33,920 nt of DNA from Candidatus Pelethosoma merdigallinarum. GTDB lineage: Bacteria > Bacillota_I > Bacilli_A > RF39 > UBA660. Location of the stretch: assembly GCA_018716065.1 (NCBI GenBank), contig DVKJ01000063.1, forward strand, positions 1 through 33,920, given 5' to 3'. This document shows positions 1 through 8,291 of the stretch, one piece after another. Under the pieces are notes generated by a model that saw nothing but the letters and a program-made list of their open reading frames with translations, was not told where the DNA came from and made no database searches. Every line of letters begins with the position of its first letter. The first letter of the stretch is position 1. The position numbers were made by a program, and so were the translations under genes.

Positions 1-51
1 CTTCTTTCTTTTCTTTCTTTTTCTCATTCTATCATCTACTTCTATTTTCAT
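1..51 (-). CDS. possible 5' end of a gene running off the left edge
   Basis: An ATG reads leftwards into a very Lys/Arg-rich start (MKIEVDDRMRKRKK) that stays open to the window edge. A SigA-like site (TTGATA, 18-bp spacer, TACAAT) lies at 63..92. However, transcription from it would start only about 5 nt before the ATG, and no good Shine-Dalgarno sequence is visible. The low-complexity purine run could be fortuitous. No function can be given. Confidence 0.22.
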   Translation of the reverse strand, partial: MKIEVDDRMRKRKKRKK

Positions 52-130
52 TCTTCTCTTCTATTGTACAAAAAAAAGAATAAAATTATCAATGTCAGAT
101 ACCCTCTCCCATGCATGTTTTATCAAAAAC

Positions 131-157
131 AAAAAAAGATAACTTTTTATGGTTATC
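131..157 (-). terminator. rho-independent terminator after the decayed gene
   Basis: On the minus strand GATAAC, a short loop and GTTATC are followed by a seven-T run. The hairpin directly follows the stop codon of the decayed reading frame at 158..160, which supports that frame once having been the last gene of a transcript. Confidence 0.55.
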
Positions 158-370
158 CTAAACATTTTTACCAGTTTCTAATACTTTAAATTCTAAAACT
201 TCACGAATTAAAACATATCCTTCTGAATCAATGATCTCAACTAATTATTTTTTCGTATAATTAAAGTTTATTATTAGAAATTCATTCAGAAACTTTATTT
301 CTTTTTTTATCATAAAATATAAACTTAGTTTCAGGAAAATCTTTCTTCGTTGTTATCCCACTCTTTTGTC
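158..370 (-). pseudogene. decayed coding sequence, function unknown
   Basis: No intact ORF exists here, but the minus strand still reads like protein in pieces. The distal segment is LVEIIDSEGYVLIREVLEF up to a TAG just before a terminator. It is preceded in the same frame by a short stretch (NEFLIINFNYTKK) ending in a TAA, and in another frame by KDFPETKFIFYDKKRNKVSE. The frame change falls at an A7 run. Amino-acid composition and the abutting terminator favour a dead gene over random sequence. It could be the former 3' part of a gene co-transcribed with the membrane protein at 374..850. The family is not recognised. Confidence 0.35.
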
Positions 371-373
371 AAA

Positions 374-850
374 TTAATCGTGAGACCATTTTTTCTTTGT
401 TTTTACAAGGCTTTTTGCCTTTTCTGGAACATATGAATTTACCAGTTCCATTTCTACTACATTAGGTTCCACATAAGAATCAAATTGTGGCTCATAAACA
501 TCTACTCTATCAGGAATAATTTCTTCTTCCCATTTTTGTTCAATTTCTTCAAGTGTCTTCTGCAACTTTAATTCTTCGAGTGTCTCTCCTAAACACTCTC
601 CATAACAACTCTCATAATGATCTCTCATTTCTTCAAATTTGTCACGCATCTTACGATAGGCATCAGAATTCACTTTTAAAATTGGAACAGCCGCAAGTAA
701 TGGAAAAATGAAAAAATACCATTCCGTATATATAGGTAAAAGAATCCCTAATAATACCGCAATCGCCATGATAATAAGATACAAACTACCAGTGATATTT
801 GATAGTCGTTGATAATAAATCGCCTTTTTGATCATATCAATTTTCTCCAT
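374..850 (-). CDS. small membrane protein of unknown function
   Basis: This 158-residue protein is not recognised. Residues about 18-60 form two closely spaced hydrophobic helices (LYLIIMAIAVLLGILLPIY, then WYFFIFPLLAAVPIL). The rest is an acidic, charged cytosolic-type tail with predicted coiled-coil character (DKFEEMRDHYES, EELKLQKTLEEIEQKWEEE) and a short basic end. The ATG is preceded on the minus strand by AGGAGA at good spacing, so the start is secure. It is divergent from the PASTA-like gene at 996, with about 145 bp shared between them, and is followed by decayed coding sequence. A two-helix hairpin plus coiled coil is compatible with a scaffold or accessory envelope protein, but nothing specific can be claimed. 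Confidence 0.6.
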   Translation of the reverse strand: MEKIDMIKKAIYYQRLSNITGSLYLIIMAIAVLLGILLPIYTEWYFFIFPLLAAVPILKVNSDAYRKMRDKFEEMRDHYESCYGECLGETLEELKLQKTLEEIEQKWEEEIIPDRVDVYEPQFDSYVEPNVVEMELVNSYVPEKAKSLVKTKKKWSHD

Positions 851-950
851 AAACAGTCTCTCCTAAACGAATAAAATTATTCTAACATGAAAAGAATAAA
901 AAAACAACGACAAACCTTTACATTTTTCGACAAAAATCAAGTTCTATGAG

Positions 951-979
951 TTTACTGGAAAAACAAAATAAGATATAAT
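951..979 (+). promoter_or_regulatory. SigA-like promoter for the PASTA-like gene
   Basis: TTTACT and TATAAT are separated by 17 bp, 17 bp upstream of the ATG at 996. GGTGA lies 6 nt before that ATG, which makes 996 the preferred start over the in-frame TTG at 984. Confidence 0.55.
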
Positions 980-995
980 ATAATTGGTGATAAAT

Positions 996-3104
996 ATGGT
1001 AAAGAAAAAGAAGAGGATAGAAATGGATCCAAGATTATCTACAAATACAGATTTTATTGACGCTCTTCCGAAAAGAGAACAACGTCGATTAAAAAAACAA
1101 CAACAAGTATTAGAACAACAAACGAAAGTACAAGAACAAAAAAAGGTCGAAAAACAAAAAGAAGAACTTGCACATAAGTTACAAATAGAAGAAAAGAAAG
1201 AAACCCCAACTCGAGAGATGAGAAGACAAAATATATATCCCAAACCATCTCGTAATATAGAAACCAATAAAGTTCCTATCAAAAAAGAAAAGTCATGGGG
1301 TACTAATTTATTTTTAACACTTGTTGTTTTATGTTCTTTTGCTTTTTTAGGATACAGTATTTATATTGCGCCTAATAAAGTCGATGCGATCTTTACCATT
1401 GTTAATGCCTCTATGATTACTTTAACCATTCTCTTATTTGCTTTAGCTGGATGGTTAAAAAATACCAAAATGAAAAAAGCTATGATTATACTGACTGGTT
1501 TTTCATTTATTGCCTTACTTGGATTACATGTAGGAACCAGTTTAGAATTCTTTGAATTACCTACTCAACCTGTGGTAGAAGACTTAACTTCTAAAACCAT
1601 GAATCAAGCGATGAAATGGGCCGCAGAAAATAAAGTTAATTTATCAGAAACGAAAGAATATAGTGAGACCGTAGAAGAAAATGTCATTATGAGTCAAAAT
1701 GTAGAACCTGATACTTTATTAAAAGAAGTAAAAGAAATTGAAGTCATTACTTCAGAAGGACCAAATCCTGAATCATCCGTTGAATTACAAGATATGATTG
1801 GATGGAATGTAGATGAAGTCGTAAAAGAAATCAAAAAATTAAAATTAAGTAATGTGGACATTCAATTTGAATTTTCTACCATTGAACGTGATACTTTATT
1901 TGAACAAAGTAAAACTGGAAAAATTCATCGTAATGAAGAACTTCATTTAAAATTTTCATTAGGTAACGAAGAAGACTTAATGCCTGTAGAACTTATCGAT
2001 CTAATAAAAAAAGATGAATTTGATGCGACACTTTGGCTAAAAAGAAATGGTATTAAATATGAGATTAAATATGAATTTAGTGACAAGATCAAAAAAGGAA
2101 AAGTAATCTCCACTACTCCTGAAAAAGGAACGGTCATTGATCAAAAAACACAAAGTGTAACGCTCGTTATTTCTAAAGGTCCTAAAATTATTGTTCCTGA
2201 TTTGATGAACATGAGTTTAGAAGAAATTGCGGAATGGGCAATTAAATATAATGTAAACATTAGTTATAATAGCGAATACGATAGTAAAGTCAAAAAAGGA
2301 AAGATTAAAACCGTTAGTCATAAAAAAGGAGATGTGATTGAAGAAGGTGGAATTATTTATATTACAACTTCTAAAGGAACACTTCGTATGATTGAATATG
2401 GTGATGGAGATATTAACAAAATAAGAACCTTTGCGACAACGTATAAAATCACATTAAATGAAAGTAGTGAGTATTCTAACACAGTAGAAAAGGGAAAAAT
2501 TATTAGTATTTCACATAAAAAAGGAGATATTATTAATTCAGGAGATTCTATCGATGTTGTTGTTTCTCTAGGTAAATCTCTAGAAGTTCCTGATTTTACT
2601 GGTATGAGTTTAAGTAACGCGAAAAAGATTTGTAGTGAAAAAGGATTTGATTGTACAGTTACTTATGTAAAATCTTATGAAGATAAAAATATTGTAACAG
2701 GACAAAATAAAAGAGCAGGATCAGAAGTGATTGCTGGAACTAATATTGTTTTATATGTAAGTAATGGTCAAGCACCATCAAGTAATTCAGGTGGTTCTAG
2801 TAACAATAATACGCCAAGTTGGGGAGGTGGTTCTGGAGGAGGAAGTAAACCAACAAATCCAGTTACCCCACCTACTCCAACTTGTAACACAACAACTATG
2901 TATATACTGCCAAGTGATATTGATACTCAAGCCCCAGAAAACACATGTGTTAATATTAAGAACAGATATCCTGGATATTCTATTTCATGTGCTTATCAAC
3001 CATCAAATAGCGGTATAAAAGGACAAGTATTAAACTCTCAAGAACTAAAAGGAATTACTATTAACTCTTGTCAAAACGTTACTATTGTAATTAAAAACAA
3101 TTAA
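996..3104 (+). CDS. membrane-anchored PASTA-repeat protein without a kinase domain
   Basis: The 702-residue protein starts with a highly charged Lys/Gln/Glu-rich cytosolic segment of about 100 residues. Three hydrophobic helices follow at about 105-190. After them come about six consecutive PASTA-like modules at about 195-600, each near 65 residues and many ending in SKGP- or SLG-type turns (PDLMNMSLEEIAEWA, PDFTGMSLSNAKKIC, GSEVIAGTNIVLYVSNG). A Gly/Ser/Pro linker leads to a last module with four cysteines that could form two disulphides. PASTA domains bind muropeptides or beta-lactams in PknB/StkP kinases and some PBPs; here no kinase or PBP catalytic domain is present. Expected topology puts the PASTA array outside, so a peptidoglycan-sensing or scaffolding role is inferred. 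The gene is monocistronic, with its own promoter and a strong terminator. Confidence 0.72.
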   Translation: MVKKKKRIEMDPRLSTNTDFIDALPKREQRRLKKQQQVLEQQTKVQEQKKVEKQKEELAHKLQIEEKKETPTREMRRQNIYPKPSRNIETNKVPIKKEKSWGTNLFLTLVVLCSFAFLGYSIYIAPNKVDAIFTIVNASMITLTILLFALAGWLKNTKMKKAMIILTGFSFIALLGLHVGTSLEFFELPTQPVVEDLTSKTMNQAMKWAAENKVNLSETKEYSETVEENVIMSQNVEPDTLLKEVKEIEVITSEGPNPESSVELQDMIGWNVDEVVKEIKKLKLSNVDIQFEFSTIERDTLFEQSKTGKIHRNEELHLKFSLGNEEDLMPVELIDLIKKDEFDATLWLKRNGIKYEIKYEFSDKIKKGKVISTTPEKGTVIDQKTQSVTLVISKGPKIIVPDLMNMSLEEIAEWAIKYNVNISYNSEYDSKVKKGKIKTVSHKKGDVIEEGGIIYITTSKGTLRMIEYGDGDINKIRTFATTYKITLNESSEYSNTVEKGKIISISHKKGDIINSGDSIDVVVSLGKSLEVPDFTGMSLSNAKKICSEKGFDCTVTYVKSYEDKNIVTGQNKRAGSEVIAGTNIVLYVSNGQAPSSNSGGSSNNNTPSWGGGSGGGSKPTNPVTPPTPTCNTTTMYILPSDIDTQAPENTCVNIKNRYPGYSISCAYQPSNSGIKGQVLNSQELKGITINSCQNVTIVIKNN

Positions 3105-3136
3105 AATAGTGTCGGTATTTATTTACCGACACTATT
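3105..3136 (+). terminator. strong terminator after the PASTA-like gene
   Basis: A perfect 13-bp stem (AATAGTGTCGGTA with its complement) encloses a 6-nt loop, starting at the stop codon. The 3' T-run is weak, but the stem is very stable. Confidence 0.75.
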
Positions 3137-3175
3137 ATTCTATAATAAGCTTATCATAACAGATGAACTCTTTAT

Positions 3176-3216
3176 AAAAAATACTCTTTGACATAATTAC
3201 AGGCAAAGAGTATTTT
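3176..3216 (-). terminator. terminator after the glucosaminidase gene
   Basis: AAAATACTCTTTG pairs with CAAAGAGTATTTT across a 12-nt loop, with T-runs on both sides, so it can serve the minus-strand gene ending at 3220 and act bidirectionally between convergent genes. Confidence 0.7.
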
Positions 3217-3219
3217 ATT

Positions 3220-6192
3220 TTATTCTATTACTAGTTCAATACGATTTCTTTTCTCTTCATTCAACTCAAAATGATATTTTTTTCCATTTATTGTTGCACT
3301 AGCTTTACTTAAATCGCTAAATAGCAAATCATTTAATTCACCATAATCCGAAATATTAGAGTCGGTTGAAAGATAAATAGCATACGTTCCCTTAGGTAAT
3401 TTTGATATATCTAATTCTTTGTCAAACCATGCTCTATCTTTTTGTTTTCCAAATTGATCAGCAACTACTAATGATATAGGATAAATCGGAGTACTTAGAC
3501 TACCGACATCAAATCTTGTTTGTTCAAAAGTTTTAATGTTTTCAAAAATGATTTCTCGTTTCATAAATGTATTACCTTTACGCATATCCATTCCTACCGA
3601 ATATGAGGCTGCAATAATATGCAACTTATTATTTTCAAACGCTAGTTGATTAAATAAGCTATACTGGTTTACATCGTATGAAGTTTCTTTAACACCTAAA
3701 ACTTCATCACGAATAATAAATTCTACAGGAATATTTTCATCCATATAATTATTTGTTATAGTTACATATTTTGCATCTGTATTGTATTGTGTGGTTTGTT
3801 CATTTAACAACATGTTTTGAACATATGACTTTGCATAATAATTATCAGTTCTAGATCTAAAGTATGCTGTATAATCACCTGCTTCAACATTATCTAATTC
3901 AATAACATCTTCAAACCAAGCATATTTATAATTATATTTTTCATCTGACATAATAGGAATCGTCATTTCTGTTTCATCAATCATACGATCTAATACTTGC
4001 GTATATTGTTTTCCCGTTGTCTGATTTTCTAAAACTAATTCATATATAATAGGAGTACGTAAATCATTATTAATACCTTTGATAATATGGTAACCCTTCA
4101 TTTTTAACTTTCCATCAACAACTTTAAGATATTCTAAATAAAATTCACCATCTTTTTCCGTTAAATAATCTTCAACCGTTCCTTTTTTCCAAATAGCTTC
4201 ATAAGAAGTTGGACCTGTTGTTTCTGTTAATTCAGGTGTCCATCCAACAAAGACATATCCATCTTTAAATGGTGTTTCGACACTTGGGATCGTTCCTTCG
4301 GCAGTTTCTACTACTAACTCTTCTTTTCCATTACTAAAGGTTCCACCATCGGCATTAAAAGTTACATCATGGAACACAGCTTCTTCCCAAATGGCTTTAT
4401 AAGTAGTCTCACTCGTTGCCACTACAACTTCTGGTTCCCAACCTTTAAAGATATAATTCTTTTTCGTTGGCTCATCAACAACTGGTTTTTGGTTATAAGT
4501 TGTTTTTACCACTCGTTTAGTATTTCCATCTTTAAATGTTCCACCATTCGCATCGAATGTAATATTATATTCTTTCGCTTTCCATTGTGCAGTGTAAGTT
4601 TTATTTCCTGTTGCTGGAGCAATGGTTTCATTCCATCCTGTAAAATCATAACCCTCTCTAGTTGGATTTTCTACTGTTGGTGTTACTCCACTTTGGACAT
4701 TGACCGTTTTACTACTTGTTTGATCACTAAATAATCCACCATTCGCATTAAATGTAATATTATAAGTTGTGTTAATTCGACCCACACCATTTTCTACAAT
4801 AACATCAATCGCACTAGAATGAATATAAGCATAATTATTACTATAGTTATATTCTCCCACATCTTGAACAAAAGCGGTTCGATTACTATTTAATACAGGA
4901 TCTGCTTGTATTTTATACCATTTATTATTTCCATTGACACTACTTCCTGTTACTTCTCCTAAAATAATGACTGAGTAATCCACAACATTCGTCGTTGTAT
5001 AAAGAGCATTGGAATTCGTATCTGGTTCTTTATAAATCGTATAATTATTCGAACTTGTTTTAATTCCTAACGTATAATATCCATAATCTTGGAATCCATA
5101 AGCTTGATCAAAATAATAATAATATTTGGTAGCTTTTTCACCCCAATAAGGGTCTGAAGCATATTTTACATTAAATCCACTGGCTTTATTTCCTAAATGA
5201 CCACCATTATATCGTGACTTATAATCATTAGGGTCCATAAAATCAATCGAGATAAAGAATCTTGCATGAGCATTAATACTATCTTGTGGTGTATTATATC
5301 CATCTGCATTCGCACCAGGGGCATCATCATAAGCACCATGTCCATATAAGTTATTGGTACGTAATGGAATCGAAGCTCTTCCTCCACCACTTTCATTATA
5401 AGCTACACCGTAGGACATAATCGCATTCGCTCCATATGCATTCTGAGCGCTAATAAAAGTATTCTGTGTTCCATATAATAAAGATTCATAATCTTTTATA
5501 TTATATCGATCTTGTACCGTACTTGTATAACCTAACACATTGGTAATATAGTTTGCAATATCTGCGGCTGTATAATTCGTCTTACTACGATGTGATAAAT
5601 ATTGATAATAGCTGTAATATGGTCTACCAGCATTAATGGCATGTTCATGCGTTCCATTCAATACATCATCCGTCATTTGTTTATATCCTTGTAAGGAAGC
5701 TGGATAAAAATAATGACCATCATAACTTAAATAATCTTTTCCTTCTTCTAAACCGATAGTATCTGGACCTAAAGGAGCAGTTCCATAAGAAATTCCATGA
5801 ACAGCTATAGCAAATTTATGAACAATTGCTCCATCTACCTTTTCATAAAATGACATATAGTACTTATCATAGTCCGCTTGTGTTTCCATTGGTAATAATT
5901 CAACTTCCCAAGAATCTACATAACCAATGACACCTGATAACATAAATTTTACTTTTCCATTTTCCGTTCCTAAATATAGGGCATCCGCACCATAATATCC
6001 ATTGGTATACCCTTGTTCACCGGTTACAGCTTCTATGTAGTGCGTATTGATCATATTGGAAGATTTTGTTCTAAAATTAACTAACTTATATCCACCACTA
6101 GGAGCCGCATTCGCAAATTCGCAAATAAATGGGATGCATAAAAAACAAAGAAAGAAAATAGATACAATCCCATATTTTATTTTTTGTTTCAT
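3220..6192 (-). CDS. secreted N-acetylglucosaminidase with InlB-like B-repeats
   Basis: A peptidoglycan hydrolase exported by an N-terminal signal peptide (KQKIKYG, hydrophobic core, probable cleavage after ANA). The glucosaminidase core lies at about residues 210-370, with the likely catalytic Glu in YNESGG (about 271 of the long ORF) and typical downstream text (NLYGHGAYD, DSINAHARFF). An SH3-like region (about 375-470) follows. Three B-repeats of the Listeria/InlB type come next at about 480-690, each beginning NITFNANGG or similar and ending TYxAxWK. The last 300 residues look like beta-rich Ig-type modules of unknown family. There is no LPXTG motif. I prefer the ATG at 6192 over 6204: AAGGAG touches the 6204 ATG, whereas GAGGGG sits 4 nt before 6192. 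The substrate is inferred to be GlcNAc-MurNAc bonds. Confidence 0.8.
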   Translation of the reverse strand: MKQKIKYGIVSIFFLCFLCIPFICEFANAAPSGGYKLVNFRTKSSNMINTHYIEAVTGEQGYTNGYYGADALYLGTENGKVKFMLSGVIGYVDSWEVELLPMETQADYDKYYMSFYEKVDGAIVHKFAIAVHGISYGTAPLGPDTIGLEEGKDYLSYDGHYFYPASLQGYKQMTDDVLNGTHEHAINAGRPYYSYYQYLSHRSKTNYTAADIANYITNVLGYTSTVQDRYNIKDYESLLYGTQNTFISAQNAYGANAIMSYGVAYNESGGGRASIPLRTNNLYGHGAYDDAPGANADGYNTPQDSINAHARFFISIDFMDPNDYKSRYNGGHLGNKASGFNVKYASDPYWGEKATKYYYYFDQAYGFQDYGYYTLGIKTSSNNYTIYKEPDTNSNALYTTTNVVDYSVIILGEVTGSSVNGNNKWYKIQADPVLNSNRTAFVQDVGEYNYSNNYAYIHSSAIDVIVENGVGRINTTYNITFNANGGLFSDQTSSKTVNVQSGVTPTVENPTREGYDFTGWNETIAPATGNKTYTAQWKAKEYNITFDANGGTFKDGNTKRVVKTTYNQKPVVDEPTKKNYIFKGWEPEVVVATSETTYKAIWEEAVFHDVTFNADGGTFSNGKEELVVETAEGTIPSVETPFKDGYVFVGWTPELTETTGPTSYEAIWKKGTVEDYLTEKDGEFYLEYLKVVDGKLKMKGYHIIKGINNDLRTPIIYELVLENQTTGKQYTQVLDRMIDETEMTIPIMSDEKYNYKYAWFEDVIELDNVEAGDYTAYFRSRTDNYYAKSYVQNMLLNEQTTQYNTDAKYVTITNNYMDENIPVEFIIRDEVLGVKETSYDVNQYSLFNQLAFENNKLHIIAASYSVGMDMRKGNTFMKREIIFENIKTFEQTRFDVGSLSTPIYPISLVVADQFGKQKDRAWFDKELDISKLPKGTYAIYLSTDSNISDYGELNDLLFSDLSKASATINGKKYHFELNEEKRNRIELVIE

Positions 6193-6235
6193 AGATCCCC
6201 TCATCTCCTTTTATTAATCCTATTTTTACATTTTA

Positions 6236-6264
6236 ATTATAACAAATTTCGACGTCAATCTCAA
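6236..6264 (-). promoter_or_regulatory. SigA-like promoter for the glucosaminidase
   Basis: On the minus strand TTGAGA, a 17-bp spacer and a perfect TATAAT lie about 45 bp upstream of the start. Confidence 0.55.
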
Positions 6265-6303
6265 CTTCTTTCTCTTATTCCATATAAATTTGTCACAATA
6301 TGA

Positions 6304-6340
6304 CAAAAAAAGGAACCGTAAACGCTACGAATTCCTTTTA
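6304..6340 (-). terminator. terminator after the HAD phosphatase gene
   Basis: AAAAGGAA pairs with TTCCTTTT, with an inner CGTA/TACG helix, and runs into a long T tract on the minus strand. A second perfect hairpin (GATTAAGA/TCTTAATC) lies just upstream at 6343..6362. Confidence 0.65.
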
Positions 6341-6393
6341 AACGATTAAGAATACTCTTAATCTACTATATTATATGCATAAAGTTTCAAATG

Positions 6394-7062
6394 TTACAAT
6401 AAAATTTGGATCAGTTCAGCCACACTTTTTACCACTGGTGTAGAAAAGTCTAAATCATTCTGAACCATCGCACAACCAATAAAATCCAGTAACATTTCAC
6501 GATCGTTTTGATCGTCGCCAATCGTATAAACTAAAACAGGATTTAATTTTTCTAATTCTAGTAATTGATGAATCGCACTAGATTTCGTTACGGTACGATT
6601 GGTAATATTAATATAATGAGTACTTAAATAACCATGAATCTGTGGAAAACGTTTTTGAAGACAAGACAAAGCATAATTAGCCATTTCTGCTTTTCCTTCA
6701 TCATAAGGTGCATAAATCGCACTAATCTTTCGATCATTCATATTTGCCCCTTCGATTAAATCAATGTCGCCAAAACAATCATTGACACGTAGAATTTCAC
6801 AAACTCCATCGACCACTTTAGGCGCAATATCACTTCGATAAATTTCATTAAAATGAGAATCATAAATGACTGCCCCATCTGAACAAATCAAATAATTAAA
6901 CTTTAAATTACGATCTAAGTCCTTCAATAATCGATTTAAGTCTCTTCCGGTCGCAATGGCAAACAAATTTCCAGCATCGACAAATCGATTAACCGCCTCA
7001 ATATTTTCTTTATAATGATCATTAAAAAGTGTTCCATCAAAATCACTTACTAATAACTTCAT
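6394..7062 (-). CDS. HAD superfamily hydrolase, Cof type
   Basis: This 222-residue protein begins with HAD motif I (VSDFDGTLFND, nucleophile Asp then Asp). It has motif II-type ATGRD and ends with motif IV (IGDDQNDREML), the arrangement of Cof/YidA-like sugar-phosphate or cofactor phosphatases. A shortened cap lies between. Substrates in this family are promiscuous and cannot be read from sequence. The ORF track begins at a TTG (7071). The ATG at 7062 has AAAGGG at 9 nt and starts exactly before the core strand (MKLLVSDFDGT), so it is preferred. It has its own promoter and terminator. Confidence 0.83.
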   Translation of the reverse strand: MKLLVSDFDGTLFNDHYKENIEAVNRFVDAGNLFAIATGRDLNRLLKDLDRNLKFNYLICSDGAVIYDSHFNEIYRSDIAPKVVDGVCEILRVNDCFGDIDLIEGANMNDRKISAIYAPYDEGKAEMANYALSCLQKRFPQIHGYLSTHYINITNRTVTKSSAIHQLLELEKLNPVLVYTIGDDQNDREMLLDFIGCAMVQNDLDFSTPVVKSVAELIQILL

Positions 7063-7089
7063 ACTTATCAACCCTTTATTCTTACTTTT

Positions 7090-7117
7090 ATTATATCAGA
7101 AAAAACAAGTTTTTCAA
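7090..7117 (-). promoter_or_regulatory. SigA-like promoter for the HAD gene
   Basis: TTGAAA, a 16-bp spacer and TATAAT with an upstream TG (extended -10) sit between cca and the HAD gene on the minus strand. Confidence 0.5.
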
Positions 7118-7122
7118 CATTC

Positions 7123-7776
7123 CTAAAAACCTTTTTTTAAAAGAAAGTCATATTTATCTTTTCTTACACTAAAAGATAACCCTTTTTTGATCTCTTTTTC
7201 TATTCGCTTTTCACTAACTGTCTTTATTAACAATTCTTGAATTTCAAGATCTTTCAATGCTTGTTCAACTGCAGGATCTAATGTAAAATTTAGTTGCCAA
7301 GAAAAACGAACGGCACGAATCATTCGTAAAGGATCTTCTCTAAAACTACGTTTAGGATCCCCAATCGTACAAATTTTACCATCTTTAAGATCTTGAAGTC
7401 CACGATGAGTGGGATCTAAAATCTTACCATTTTTATTCATATAAAGTGCATTAATGGTAAAATCACGTCTCAACGCATCTTCTTCTAACGTCGATACAAA
7501 CTCTATTTGTGGAAAACGATTCCCTATATTATATGTATCTTTGCGATAAGTGGTGATTTCCATTCCATCGATCACTACATTTCCAAATCTTTCTTGGGGA
7601 AACGTTTCTTCGATGTGAAACAAATCTTTTATTTGAGAAGGCGTCGCATTCGTAGCGATATCAATATCAGTCGTTGTTCTTCCCAATAAAAAGTCACGAA
7701 CATAACCTCCAACTAACCAAGCATCAAAGCCCTGTTTTTCTAACTTTTCTAACACATTCTTTATTCTATCTTCCAT
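7123..7776 (-). CDS. cca: CCA tRNA nucleotidyltransferase / poly(A) polymerase-type protein, short form
   Basis: Class II nucleotidyltransferase that would add or repair the 3' CCA of tRNA using CTP and ATP. Visible motifs in order: the head (WLVGGYVRDFLLG), the metal-binding DID (TTTDIDIATNA), the LRRDFTINAL strand and the substrate-selecting DPLRMIRAVRF, then part of the neck. The protein stops at 217 residues, whereas bacterial class II CCA enzymes usually have about 380-460, so the body and tail that grip the tRNA are missing. No downstream frame continues it before the HAD promoter. The ATG at 7776 follows GGAGG by 5 nt and is preferred to the longer ORF start. The RBS directly abuts the hup terminator. 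It may be a genuine minimal enzyme, one half of a split CC-/A-adding pair, or decaying. Confidence 0.75.
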   Translation of the reverse strand: MEDRIKNVLEKLEKQGFDAWLVGGYVRDFLLGRTTTDIDIATNATPSQIKDLFHIEETFPQERFGNVVIDGMEITTYRKDTYNIGNRFPQIEFVSTLEEDALRRDFTINALYMNKNGKILDPTHRGLQDLKDGKICTIGDPKRSFREDPLRMIRAVRFSWQLNFTLDPAVEQALKDLEIQELLIKTVSEKRIEKEIKKGLSFSVRKDKYDFLLKKGF

Positions 7777-7789
7777 CAGTACCTCCAAA

Positions 7790-7811
7790 AAAAAGACCAA
7801 CAGGTCTTTTT
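7790..7811 (-). terminator. hup terminator abutting the cca RBS
   Basis: On the minus strand AAAAAGACC, a 4-nt loop and GGTCTTTTT with further Ts form a clean terminator. The T-run is immediately followed by the GGAGG of cca, so any read-through transcript has the hairpin next to the cca ribosome binding site. Confidence 0.72.
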
Positions 7812-7814
7812 ATA

Positions 7815-8087
7815 CTAGTTTAAAGCTTCTTTTAATTTAGAACCAGCTTTAATAGTAACAGCTACACGAGCAGGAATTTTTACAGCTTCACCAGTTTTTG
7901 GGTTACGTCCCATTTTAGCCTCTTTATTTTTAGCTGTATAAGTACAGAATCCAGTTAAAGTAACTTTACCTTCTTCTTTTAATCCTTTTACTACACCGCT
8001 CATCATAGCTTCTAAAGCACGTGATGCGTCAGCTTTTGTTAATCCTGTTTCTTCTGCAATATAGTTTACTAAATCTGTTTTACTCAT
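7815..8087 (-). CDS. hup: HU family DNA-binding protein
   Basis: A 90-residue histone-like protein, the normal HU length. It shows the family start (SKTDLVNYIAEETGLTK), the helix-turn-helix dimer core, the beta-arm with the intercalating-type segment (RNPKTGEAVKIPAR), and the VTIKAGSKLKEALN end. It dimerises, bends DNA and compacts the nucleoid. GGGAGG lies upstream of the ATG at good spacing. A compact terminator follows. The gene is single here, with no obvious partner. Confidence 0.95.
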   Translation of the reverse strand: MSKTDLVNYIAEETGLTKADASRALEAMMSGVVKGLKEEGKVTLTGFCTYTAKNKEAKMGRNPKTGEAVKIPARVAVTIKAGSKLKEALN

Positions 8088-8202
8088 TCTAAGTACCTCC
8101 CTATATGTTTAAGCTATCTTGCTTACAATCTAAGAATACCATGTTTTCAAAGGGAAATCAACACTTTTTATTAGAATTTAATGTTTTTTTGAATTATCTT
8201 AC

Positions 8203-8290
8203 CTATTTTGTTGATAGAATCGTTTTTTTCTGAGTTTCTTCTATATTCTCAAACTCACTTAATTCTTCATAATCCTCTGCACTGATACCA
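8203..8290 (-). other. orphan coding-like fragment behind the Fic gene
   Basis: Immediately after the Fic stop, a different minus-strand frame reads AGISAEDYEELSEFENIEE and ends at a TAG, with no start codon of its own. It may be the former C-terminal tail of the Fic protein after a frameshift, or the 3' scrap of a lost gene. It is too short to identify. Confidence 0.25.
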
Positions 8291-8291
8291 G

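Noticed and set aside
944-1282. Minus-strand ORFs opposite the PASTA-like gene (944..1282, 1054..1248, 1943..2137)
   Set aside because: Cys/Phe/Ser-rich antisense shadows of the Lys/Gln-rich coding strand, with no RBS.
4369-4734. Plus-strand 121-residue ORF inside the glucosaminidase gene
   Set aside because: Lies antisense to the B-repeats, with shadow composition (many Cys, Ile, Phe, Trp).
8088-8160. Possible hup promoter (TTGATT, 17 bp, TATTCT)
   Set aside because: Several equally weak boxes overlap in this AT-rich stretch, so no single one could be chosen.
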